From Flavobacteriaceae bacterium (GTDB taxonomy: Bacteria; Bacteroidota; Bacteroidia; Flavobacteriales; Flavobacteriaceae): DNA of 64,000 bases. The stretch spans positions 62,001-126,000 of the forward strand of contig PALG01000023.1 of NCBI GenBank assembly GCA_002707025.1, read 5' to 3'. Numbering within the stretch: the stretch's first letter is position 1; each line of letters opens with the position of its first letter. Shown in pieces: positions 9,053 through 16,825 of this stretch. The notes under the pieces were generated by a model, which made no database searches, was not told the origin of the DNA, and saw only the letters and a program-made list of their open reading frames with translations. Position numbers and translations under genes: made by a program.

Positions 9053-10135
9053 ATGAATCAAGACAATTTTTACGCAGTCATCATGGCTGGGGGCATTGGC
9101 TCCCGATTCTGGCCCGTGAGTACCACCCAGTTTCCTAAACAGTTTCACGATATGCTGGGAACAGGCCAAAGTTTACTGCAAAAAACCTTCAGTAGGCTCA
9201 ACCAAATAGTCCCTTCCAAAAACATTCAAATCCTTACCAACGAAAGGTACTTGGATCTTTGTTTAGAGCAATTACCCGCTATATCTGAAAGTCAAGTGGT
9301 TTTGGAACCTGCTATGCGAAATACGGCTCCATGTATCTTACTTTCCGCTTTAAAAATTTATAAAGAAAATCCTGAAGGCTTGATGTTAGTGGCGCCCAGT
9401 GACCACTGGATTGAAGATGAAGCTGCTTTTAAAAAGGATGTGGAAACGTGCTTTCAATCGTGTTCCGAAGCGGCTATTTTAATGACCTTAGGCATTGTCC
9501 CTAGCTTTCCAAATACGGGTTATGGTTATATTGAAAGTGATAAGGAAAGTGTAGAAACCATTAAACCAGTGCTTCAGTTTCGGGAGAAACCCGATTACAA
9601 AACCGCCCAACAGTTCTTAGCAGAAGGCAACTTTTTTTGGAACGCCGGTATTTTTATTTGGAGTGTAAAAAGCATTCTTGATGCTTTTCAGAAATACATG
9701 CCCGATATGTACCGTCTCTTTAACGAAGGAAGGGAAACATTGAATACGGAAAAAGAGAAAGGTTTTGTGAACAGTAACTATCCCGATGCCGAAAATATTT
9801 CCATCGATTATGCGATTTTGGAGAAAGCCGACAATGTGTTTGTGAAAAAGGCTACTTTCGACTGGAACGACTTGGGTACTTGGGGGGCTTTACACGATAA
9901 GCTGGATAAAGATTCTGAAGAAAATGCTGTAGTGCGTGCCATCCCACATTTAATAGATGCATCTGGAAATATGGTGTATACAGCAACAGAAAAATTAGTA
10001 GTTGTAGAAGGGATTAAAGATTATATTGTAGTGGATAAAGAGGACGTGTTGCTTATTTATCCTAAATCAAAAGAACAGGACATTAAAAAGTTACTAACGA
10101 ATGTGTCTGATGCCTTCGGCAAAAAATTTACTTAA
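9053..10135 (+). CDS. manC: Mannose-1-phosphate guanylyltransferase
   Basis: Makes GDP-mannose from mannose 1-phosphate and GTP for glycans and lipopolysaccharide-type polymers. The nucleotidyltransferase signature MAGGIGSRFWPVST is at residues 11-24, with LEPAMRNTAP, the metal-binding VAPSDHWI, FREKPD and the NAGIFIWSV motif following. At 360 residues it is the single-domain form: the phosphomannose-isomerase cupin of bifunctional ManC is absent. Its stop TAA overlaps the ATG of the DUF389 gene by one base (TAATG at 10133), so the two are probably translationally coupled. Confidence in the enzymatic class is high; the sugar cannot be strictly proven. Confidence 0.92.
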   Translation: MNQDNFYAVIMAGGIGSRFWPVSTTQFPKQFHDMLGTGQSLLQKTFSRLNQIVPSKNIQILTNERYLDLCLEQLPAISESQVVLEPAMRNTAPCILLSALKIYKENPEGLMLVAPSDHWIEDEAAFKKDVETCFQSCSEAAILMTLGIVPSFPNTGYGYIESDKESVETIKPVLQFREKPDYKTAQQFLAEGNFFWNAGIFIWSVKSILDAFQKYMPDMYRLFNEGRETLNTEKEKGFVNSNYPDAENISIDYAILEKADNVFVKKATFDWNDLGTWGALHDKLDKDSEENAVVRAIPHLIDASGNMVYTATEKLVVVEGIKDYIVVDKEDVLLIYPKSKEQDIKKLLTNVSDAFGKKFT

Positions 10136-11586
10136 TGGAAAACACTGAAAATAACGACAAGCAGTTAGATCAAAGTAAGGAAAGTATTAAGCAAGAAGCA
10201 AAAGGACTCTGGGCTAGGGTAAAAAGTTTCTTGGTGGAGTTACTGGACTTCCGAAGTGATACCGATAGGGAAACCACCATGGATGCCATTATCAAGGATA
10301 TTCCTTTTAAGGGTGCCACGGCTTGGATTTTGGTTTGTTCCATCTTTGTGGCATCGGTAGGGCTAAACGCAAACTCTACGGCCGTAGTTATTGGAGCGAT
10401 GCTTATTTCCCCGCTAATGGGTCCAATATTGGGGATGGGACTTTCCATTGCGATTAACGATATTGATACGCTTAAGAAATCGCTCGTCAATTTTGGAGTC
10501 ATGGTTTTTTTAAGCGTTTTAACTGCGTTTTTATTTTTTTGGTTGTTTCCACTTCGGGAAGAATCATCAGAGTTACTGGCGCGGACCAAACCCGATATTA
10601 GGGATGTGTTAATTGCTTTCTTTGGCGGATTGGCTTTAATTATTGCCCGAACCAAAAAGGGGACCATCGCGAGTGTGATATTTGGAGTGGCGATTGCTAC
10701 TGCATTGATGCCACCCTTGTGTACCGTAGGGTTTGGATTGTCCCAAGCCTTTTTAGGGAATCCCAACGGACTCTCTTTTGCGGGTGGAGCCATGTACTTG
10801 TTCATCATTAACACCATTTTTATTGCTTTAGCGACGTTTTTGGTACTGAAGTTATTGCGTTTCCCTATGCGGAAATATGCCAATTCCAAACGTCGTAGAA
10901 ATATTGCCCGATTCGCTTCTTTTGTAGCCATTTTAGTAATGGTACCTGCGGGTTTTACCTTTTACAGCGTGCTGAAGGAGAGCAAATTTAAAAATGATGC
11001 AAAACAGTTTGTGGAAACCGAATTGGAAGCGCTTCCCAATGCTTCTTATATTAAAAAATATGCAACTTTTCAGTACGATCCCGATGGCGAATCTACTATT
11101 GAGCTTACTTCTTTTGGAGGACAACAAATTGATGAAACGACTATGGCAGTGTTGCAAAGCAGGCTAAAGGATTACAAATCTCTGGGCAATACACAGCTAT
11201 TGCTGAATCAAAATGTGGAGGATAACGACCTAGAGACTGAAATGCGCTATTTAACCGAACTCCGATCCAGGGATTCTTTGGAAATTACTTCCAAAGAACA
11301 AAAAATTGCTTTCTTGGAAAAAGAAGTTTCCAAACTCATTAAGTTGGAAAAAGAGCAAATCCCTTTTAAGTCGATTACTGATGAAGCCAAGATTAATTAC
11401 GAAAACCTTTCGAGCTTGAGTTATTCTACCACGTTGAAGTCAGACTTTGAAAAAATTGATACGCTGAAGACTTTTGAAGCGCAATGGAAGAATGGGGTGA
11501 ATTCCGCTACCATTCAAAAGGACAAGGAAAGACTCTATAATTGGTTAAAATATAAATTGAATCTGGATACCTTGGTGGTGAAATAG
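10135..11586 (+). CDS. DUF389 family integral membrane protein
   Basis: A 483-residue inner-membrane protein of the DUF389 family (related to hypothetical TIGR00341/TIGR00271 proteins), function unknown. The core has the typical ANSTAVVIGAMLISPLMGPI stretch and about five to six membrane segments between residues 60 and 280, including GGLALIIARTKKGTIASVIFGVAIATALMPP. The remaining 200 residues are hydrophilic with a predicted coiled coil (roughly 350-400, TELRSRDSLEITSKEQKIAFLEKEVSKL). The ATG overlaps the manC stop by one base. Its stop abuts the stop of the convergent mlaF with no space for a terminator. Confidence 0.88.
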   Translation: MENTENNDKQLDQSKESIKQEAKGLWARVKSFLVELLDFRSDTDRETTMDAIIKDIPFKGATAWILVCSIFVASVGLNANSTAVVIGAMLISPLMGPILGMGLSIAINDIDTLKKSLVNFGVMVFLSVLTAFLFFWLFPLREESSELLARTKPDIRDVLIAFFGGLALIIARTKKGTIASVIFGVAIATALMPPLCTVGFGLSQAFLGNPNGLSFAGGAMYLFIINTIFIALATFLVLKLLRFPMRKYANSKRRRNIARFASFVAILVMVPAGFTFYSVLKESKFKNDAKQFVETELEALPNASYIKKYATFQYDPDGESTIELTSFGGQQIDETTMAVLQSRLKDYKSLGNTQLLLNQNVEDNDLETEMRYLTELRSRDSLEITSKEQKIAFLEKEVSKLIKLEKEQIPFKSITDEAKINYENLSSLSYSTTLKSDFEKIDTLKTFEAQWKNGVNSATIQKDKERLYNWLKYKLNLDTLVVK

Positions 11587-12354
11587 CTACTGGTTTTCCT
11601 GTACTTGGATATCCCGAATCTTTTTGAATAAATCGGAAGAATACACAAAACCCGTAACATCTTTGTTATCGGTTTTAAATATTTGGGTATTGTCTCCTTC
11701 CCAAGCAAGATTTCCTTTCTGAAGAAATATGATTTTTTCGCCAATTTCCATCACACTGTTCATGTCGTGTGTGTTGATTACTGTAGTGATATCGTATTCT
11801 TGCGTGATTTCCTGAATCAAATTATCGATAATAGTGGCCGTTTTGGGGTCTAGTCCAGAGTTGGGTTCATCACAAAAAAGATATTTGGGATTATTGACAA
11901 TGGCTCTGGCAATAGCGACCCTTTTTTGCATCCCTCCAGAAATCTCTGCTGGGAATTTTTTATTGGCATTTACGAGATTCACCCGTTGCAATACTTCGTT
12001 CACCCGTTCCAACATTTCCTCCTTCTTCTTTTTGGTAAACATACGTAAAGGGAACATTACATTCTCTTCAACGGTCATCGAATCAAACAACGCACCTCCT
12101 TGAAAAACCATTCCCATATGTTCCCTTAGGTCCTTCTTTTCATCATCATCCATTTCCTGGATCGCAATGTCGTTGTAATAAATTTTTCCTTCTTCTGCTT
12201 GAAAAAGCCCTAGAAGGCATTTCAGAAAAACCGTCTTTCCACTACCGCTTTGCCCAATTATTAAATTGGTTTTCCCTTTTTCGAAAGTCGTGGTAATGCC
12301 TTTCAGAATTTCTTCTTCCCCAAAACTTTTATGTAAATTTTCTACTCGAATCAT
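11587..12354 (-). CDS. mlaF: MlaF-type ABC transporter ATP-binding protein
   Basis: ATPase of a Mla/Mce-type system that moves phospholipids between membranes. The 255-residue protein shows Walker A GQSGSGKT, the Q-loop GMVFQGGALFDSMTV, signature ISGGMQKRVAIARAI and Walker B YLFCDEPNSGLDP, with the GALFDSMTV segment typical of MlaF rather than of import ATPases. The start is ATG 12354 (MIRVENLHKSFG), which overlaps the stop of the upstream permease gene as TAATG; a longer frame exists but lacks homology. No mlaD or other Mce substrate-binding gene is adjacent. Confidence 0.92.
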   Translation of the reverse strand: MIRVENLHKSFGEEEILKGITTTFEKGKTNLIIGQSGSGKTVFLKCLLGLFQAEEGKIYYNDIAIQEMDDDEKKDLREHMGMVFQGGALFDSMTVEENVMFPLRMFTKKKKEEMLERVNEVLQRVNLVNANKKFPAEISGGMQKRVAIARAIVNNPKYLFCDEPNSGLDPKTATIIDNLIQEITQEYDITTVINTHDMNSVMEIGEKIIFLQKGNLAWEGDNTQIFKTDNKDVTGFVYSSDLFKKIRDIQVQENQ

Positions 12355-13091
12355 TAGCTCAGTAATAAGGAAGTTATAATGTAATTGGTAAGAATGATTA
12401 GTACACTGGTCCAAACAAAGGAGTTGGTACTGGCCTTTCCCACTTCTAAGGCTCCTCCTTTCATATAAAACCCTTGCCAGGAAGGCACCGTTGCTAGTAT
12501 AAATGCAAAAACAAAAGTTTTGATAAACGCATACACTACGTGAAAGGGTGTGAAATCCTCTTGAAGCCCCTGTATGAAATCGGCCGAAGAACTAAATCCG
12601 CCATATACTGCTGCTACCCATCCTCCTAAAATTCCGAGAAACATGGAAAGTGCAATGACGAAGGGGTATAAGAGTAAGGCCGTAATTTTAGGGAACACCA
12701 AATAATTTAAGGGGTTGATTCCCATGACCTCCAAAGCATCAATCTGCTCGGTAACCCGCATGGAACCAATACTGGAAGTAATAAAAGACCCCATTTTACC
12801 TGCCATAATAATGGAGATGAAGGTAGGTGCAAATTCCAATACTACCGATTGTCGTGTGGCATATCCAACCAGATAGCCCGGGATAAGTGGATTATCAATA
12901 TTTAATGCCGTTTGAATGGCTACAACCCCTCCCACAAAAAAGGATATGAAAGCAACGATACCAAGGGAATTGAGGACCAATTCATCAATCTCCTTTAAGA
13001 TAAGGTCCCGTAAAACCGACCCTTTGGTAGGGCGGGTAAATACATTTTTAAGCATTAAAAAATAAGAGCCAATATCGGCGATGTACTTCAT
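12354..13091 (-). CDS. mlaE: MlaE family ABC transporter permease
   Basis: Inner-membrane permease partner of MlaF in lipid transport. The 245-residue protein has the MlaE family layout: an amphipathic N-terminus, a hydrophobic segment VAFISFFVGGVVAIQTALN, the conserved central EFAPTFISIIMAGKMGSFITS and EQIDALEVMGINPLNYLVFP, and further membrane segments to the C-terminus. Stop and mlaF start share one base. The alkaline phosphatase gene lies 19 bases upstream on the same strand, so it may belong to the same transcript. Confidence 0.93.
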   Translation of the reverse strand: MKYIADIGSYFLMLKNVFTRPTKGSVLRDLILKEIDELVLNSLGIVAFISFFVGGVVAIQTALNIDNPLIPGYLVGYATRQSVVLEFAPTFISIIMAGKMGSFITSSIGSMRVTEQIDALEVMGINPLNYLVFPKITALLLYPFVIALSMFLGILGGWVAAVYGGFSSSADFIQGLQEDFTPFHVVYAFIKTFVFAFILATVPSWQGFYMKGGALEVGKASTNSFVWTSVLIILTNYIITSLLLS

Positions 13092-13110
13092 AAGCGCTAA
13101 GGTAGCAAAA

Positions 13111-14222
13111 TTACTGGTTTGTTTGTTTTATCTCCTTTTTTTCCTCGGAAAGCAACTGTACCATTTTATGGAAAATTTCGGTGTTTTCATAAATCCCTCC
13201 AAAATTTTCAGAACCAGGTCCAAATGCAAATACTGGAACCATGGTTGCACTGTGCCCATGGGTTGAAAAGGTTGCTTCCAGTGTATTGTAATCCTCTTCT
13301 TTTGATGAAAGCGTAAAGCCACCTGTTTCATGGTCGGCAGTAACAATAACGAGGGTCTCTCCATCTTTTTCAGCAAAATCCAAAACGGTTCCTAAGGTAG
13401 TATCAAAATCAATCAATTCTGAAATAAGGTATTCCCCATTATTTTCATGACCACCCCAATCTACTTGAGAGCCTTCTACCATTAAAAAGAATCCCTTATT
13501 ATTTTCAGAAAGTTTATCCATACCCAATTGGGTAGCTTTCGGTAAAAAATCACCTCTGCCATCCAACATTCTAGGCATACTTTTAGGGGCCAAAAGATAT
13601 CCTAATTTGTCACCCTTTGAGTTTTGAAGTGATAGGGTGTCAATAATGAAACCTTTATTTTTAAAAACCTCCAAAAGATTGATACTGTCTTTTCTCTTAT
13701 TGAAATACTGCAATCCTGCGCCCGCAAAGAAATCGATTTCAGAATTTGGTAAGAAAGCGGCAATATCTTCATGGAAGTTCCGGCTCTTGGAATGTGCAAA
13801 AAAACTAGCAGGGGTAGCATGAGTAATGGAGGAGGTTGCTATAACCCCAGTCTGCATCCCTTTTTCGGAAGCAATATTCACAATATTTTTCACTTTGAGG
13901 GAATCTTTATCCAAACCGATGGCGCCATTGTAGGTTTTTTCCCACATGCGAAGGCAGTAGCACCTGCAGCCGAATCGGTGATAACCGCATTGGAAGATGA
14001 GGTTTTGATAAGCCCCACTACCGGAAATCGGTCATAATTGGAAGGACCTTCTTTGTAGAACTGTGCGGCCGATACCTGACTAAGTCCTGTACCATCGGCA
14101 ATCAATAATATAATATTTTTAGGACCTTTAGGACTGGTCGCTTTTTCAGGAAGGGTTGTTTCTTTTTCAGCGCACGCTACTAGTGAAAGTACACTCCATA
14201 AAAGAAGAAAGCTTTTTTTCAT
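13111..14222 (-). pseudogene. Alkaline phosphatase lipoprotein, interrupted by a single-base frameshift
   Basis: A PhoA-type alkaline phosphatase split over two frames. The N-terminal part (14222 down to about 13941) has a lipoprotein signal (MKKSFLLLWSVLSLVAC), the metal-binding LLIADGTGLSQ and the catalytic-Ser motif TDSAAGATAFACGKK. The second frame continues exactly with TYNGAIGLDKDS and holds HATPASFFAH, MVEGSQVDWGGHEN, TADHETGGF and HGHSATMVPVFAFG, so every metal ligand is present. The break is at a run of six T on the plus strand (13935-13940, six A in the coding sense); a seventh A would restore one 370-residue protein. A sequencing error, a real mutation or slippage are all possible. 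Confidence 0.85.
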
Positions 14223-14281
14223 TTTGGAAAGGTTTAAAAAGTAAAAATACACATTATGCCTTTCCGAGCTTCATAAAACGG

Positions 14282-15121
14282 CTACAATAACTTTTTCTTA
14301 ATATTTCGCCAGCGAAGTTTACGGATAAACTTTCCTTCCGCTTTAGAAACCAAATACTCGTTTTTCGATTTGAAATATCCTATTAGGCAATCCTTAAAAA
14401 AAGTAACGCTCTTCTTTTTCCAGGCCAGTTTAGCCGAAGCAATGGTGGTAAGCCAGAATCCGTAGCGCATTTTCTTAAATGCCTCCCCTTGTTTGTATCG
14501 GGAAGCTTTGGTGTAGGTGGCACCTGTGGGTTTTAAGTGCTTTACCGTGAGGGATTCATCGGTTTTTATGGTCCAACCATGGTATTGCGCTAATAATTCA
14601 TCTACGGTGTCCCAGCCCATGGATTTCTTCAAACCTCCTATTTCCTGAAAGCATTCTTTGCGATAGGCTTTTAAGGCTCCTCGAATATGATCTTTATTGG
14701 TAAGGTTTTCTAGTTCCCAATCATCATTTCCCTGAATGTAGCAAAATCCTCCAACCATTCCGCAATCCGGATTTTCAGCAAAAGTTTTAGAAATTTTTTC
14801 AAGATAGTTCTTCGGAAAGATGAGGTCTGCATCAAATTTGCAAATCACATCGTAATCATTCTTCAAGGTTTCATATCCTTTATAGAATGCCTGAATTACT
14901 TTAGAACCCGGAGCATGGGTCTCTTCTGAAGTGATTAAAACCGAGTGGATAAATGAATTTTTTTCTGAAAAGCGATCTATGATAGATTGTGTGCTGTCTG
15001 TGGAATGGTCATTTACTATTATAAGATTCTGGGGAAGGAGGGTTTGTTCTACTAAGGACTGAAGGGTTTTTCCTAGAAACGCTTCTTCATTATGAGCTGG
15101 GATGACAATGGCAATTTTCAT
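14282..15121 (-). CDS. Glycosyltransferase family 2
   Basis: A 279-residue GT-A glycosyltransferase. It opens with IAIVIPAHNEEAFLGKTLQSL, the nucleotide-sugar binding start of family 2, followed by the NDHSTDST motif, and has the DxD-type metal site FDADL. Later residues MGWDTVDELLAQYHGW give the usual catalytic-base region. The C-terminal 70 residues are basic and without clear membrane spans. ATG 15121 is chosen because it gives the family N-terminus; the open frame runs further upstream into the methyltransferase gene. It overlaps that gene by four bases (ATGA), so the two are coupled. The acceptor is unknown. Confidence 0.88.
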   Translation of the reverse strand: MKIAIVIPAHNEEAFLGKTLQSLVEQTLLPQNLIIVNDHSTDSTQSIIDRFSEKNSFIHSVLITSEETHAPGSKVIQAFYKGYETLKNDYDVICKFDADLIFPKNYLEKISKTFAENPDCGMVGGFCYIQGNDDWELENLTNKDHIRGALKAYRKECFQEIGGLKKSMGWDTVDELLAQYHGWTIKTDESLTVKHLKPTGATYTKASRYKQGEAFKKMRYGFWLTTIASAKLAWKKKSVTFFKDCLIGYFKSKNEYLVSKAEGKFIRKLRWRNIKKKLL

Positions 15122-15639
15122 CTTCTCCTTTCCGCATAAACGATGTAATATCGAGGGGTGATTCTTCGTAAAATAGGGCGAATTCCTACTTTTTTTACTG
15201 GATTGGTAAATTTTTCCCTTTTTTTGATGATCCATCCCGACTTTTCCAAGAGCCAGTCGAATTGCCAATCTTCAAATTCGTGATAGTGCCGATCGCGTTC
15301 ATCGGTTTTGCTTCGGTAGGCCGCTGCAAACCATAACTTTAAGGGTACGGAAGCCACCAGTTTTTTGGCTTTGATGTCCTGCAAAACATTAAAGGGGGAA
15401 ACCAAGTGTTCAAATATTTCGAAAGCGGTGACCACATCATAAGCATCGGTTTGTACGGCTGAAGTATCTAGGTCTAAATCTTCCCCTTTGGTGTTAGTTA
15501 CAGTAAATCCTTCTTTCCTTAAAATTTCAGAAAACGGATTGTCCACCCCTAAATCTAAAATTTTGTCTTCCGGTTTTAGGTGCTCTTTTACAAAACTTAA
15601 GGTGTGCTTATATCTTTTTTTAGGATAATTTTTATACAT
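15118..15639 (-). CDS. Class I SAM-dependent methyltransferase
   Basis: A 173-residue methyltransferase-like protein. Motif I is DKILDLGVDNPFSEIL, somewhat atypical because the usual GxGxG is reduced to DLGVDNPF; the second acidic position is GEDLDLD and the motif IV region is YDVVTAFEIFEHLVSPF, as in methyltransferases of the UbiE/11 type. It precedes and overlaps a family 2 glycosyltransferase, suggesting modification of a lipid or glycan, but the substrate cannot be read from sequence. Confidence 0.82.
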   Translation of the reverse strand: MYKNYPKKRYKHTLSFVKEHLKPEDKILDLGVDNPFSEILRKEGFTVTNTKGEDLDLDTSAVQTDAYDVVTAFEIFEHLVSPFNVLQDIKAKKLVASVPLKLWFAAAYRSKTDERDRHYHEFEDWQFDWLLEKSGWIIKKREKFTNPVKKVGIRPILRRITPRYYIVYAERRR

Positions 15640-15668
15640 CGTTGGGGGCTACCAAAGCAGCAAATTAA

Positions 15669-16733
15669 TTAGGGGATTCTATAAACAATGGCATTGATAT
15701 TCATCCCTGCGCCTACACTCGCAAAAATAACGATATCCCCAGAATCGATGGTATGACCATCCAATTTCCCTTTGGAAACCACATCGAATAGTGTAGGTAC
15801 GGTCGCTACACTCGAGTTTCCTAATTTGTCAATGGTCATAGGCATGACGTCTTTGGGAACTTCTTTTCCGAAAAGTTTGTAGAAACGCTGAATAATGGCT
15901 TCGTCCATTTTTTCATTGGCCTGATGAATAAATACTTTTTTTACCTCATCGATAGGAATCTGGGATTTTTCCAAACAAGCTTTCATGGCGTTGGGTACAT
16001 GTGTGATGGCAAATTCATAAATCTTTCTACCATACATTTTAATGTATCTTCTGGCATCGTTTAATTCTTGATTATACGATTCCCCAAAATAAATAAAGTG
16101 GGCTTCATCATAAGCATACGTGGCGGTATGATGTGCTAAAATTCCGTTTTCTTTATTTTCTGAATTTTCCAAGATCACAGCACCGGCGCCATCACTGTAA
16201 ATCATGGAATCCCGATCATGCATGTCTACAACTCTAGAAAGTGCTTCAGCTCCTATTACAAGGCATCTTTTAGCCATATTGGCTTTCATATATGCCTGTG
16301 CTTGAATCACTCCTTCTACCCAACCTGGGCATCCAAATAGGATGTCGTAGGCAACACATTCAGGATTTTTAATTTTTAAAATATGCTTTACTCGGGAAGC
16401 CAAACTAGGTACCGTGTCACTCTGTTGTGTTCCGTGCTTCACATCGCCGTAATTATGGGCAACGATGATATAATCTAATGTTTCCCGATCTATTTGGGCG
16501 CCTTCTATAGCTTCTTCGGCAGCTTTGGCGGCTATTTCGGAAGTTACTAAATGATCTTTTATGTACCTCCGCTCTGATATACCGGTAATGGCCTTAAACT
16601 TTTCAATAATGACCGTATTTTCATGACCGAGGGGAGTCCCATCCTCACTGTAAAAATGATGTTTTTCAAACCCCTCATTGGGGGCTACTTTACTAGGGAT
16701 ATAACTTCCGGTTCCTGTGATGATGGCGTTCAT
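15669..16733 (-). CDS. Beta-ketoacyl-ACP synthase III-like protein
   Basis: A 354-residue thiolase-fold enzyme of the FabH group, which condenses an acyl-CoA starter with malonyl-ACP. The catalytic triad is visible: Cys135 in ILFGCPGWVEG, His in VFIHQANEKM and Asn in LGNSSVAT; GAGAVILE and the C-terminal FASVGAGMNINAIVYR are also typical. It is longer than E. coli FabH (317), with an insertion near the N-terminus (HHFYSEDGTPLGHENT), so it may be one of the divergent KAS III paralogues of Bacteroidota rather than the housekeeping enzyme. It is separated from gcvP upstream by a terminator and from the methyltransferase gene by 29 bases. Confidence 0.88.
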   Translation of the reverse strand: MNAIITGTGSYIPSKVAPNEGFEKHHFYSEDGTPLGHENTVIIEKFKAITGISERRYIKDHLVTSEIAAKAAEEAIEGAQIDRETLDYIIVAHNYGDVKHGTQQSDTVPSLASRVKHILKIKNPECVAYDILFGCPGWVEGVIQAQAYMKANMAKRCLVIGAEALSRVVDMHDRDSMIYSDGAGAVILENSENKENGILAHHTATYAYDEAHFIYFGESYNQELNDARRYIKMYGRKIYEFAITHVPNAMKACLEKSQIPIDEVKKVFIHQANEKMDEAIIQRFYKLFGKEVPKDVMPMTIDKLGNSSVATVPTLFDVVSKGKLDGHTIDSGDIVIFASVGAGMNINAIVYRIP

Positions 16734-16770
16734 ATATTAAAATTTTAATAAAGGTACGAAAACGAATGTC

Positions 16771-16806
16771 TATAAAAAATAGCGCCCTTCAATTTTGAAG
16801 GGCGCT
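16771..16806 (-). terminator. Strong intrinsic terminator after gcvP
   Basis: AGCGCCCTTC (16781-16790) and GAAGGGCGCT (16797-16806) make a perfect 10-bp GC-rich stem with a six-base loop. On the minus strand it is followed by ATTTTTTATA, 20 bases after the gcvP stop. It separates gcvP from the KAS III-like gene. Confidence 0.9.
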
Positions 16807-16825
16807 ACCGTATTATTTTAACTAA

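Noticed and set aside
13935-13943. Programmed -1 frameshift in the alkaline phosphatase gene
   Set aside because: The site GGG-AAA-AAA-C does not fit X-XXY-YYZ because the P-site tRNA would mispair, and I see no clear downstream stimulatory stem; a missing base is the simpler reading.
14226-14265. GGAAAGG/CCTTTCC inverted repeat between the glycosyltransferase and alkaline phosphatase genes
   Set aside because: Seven-base arms 26 bases apart are expected by chance often enough; no T tract for a terminator and no second copy to suggest an operator.
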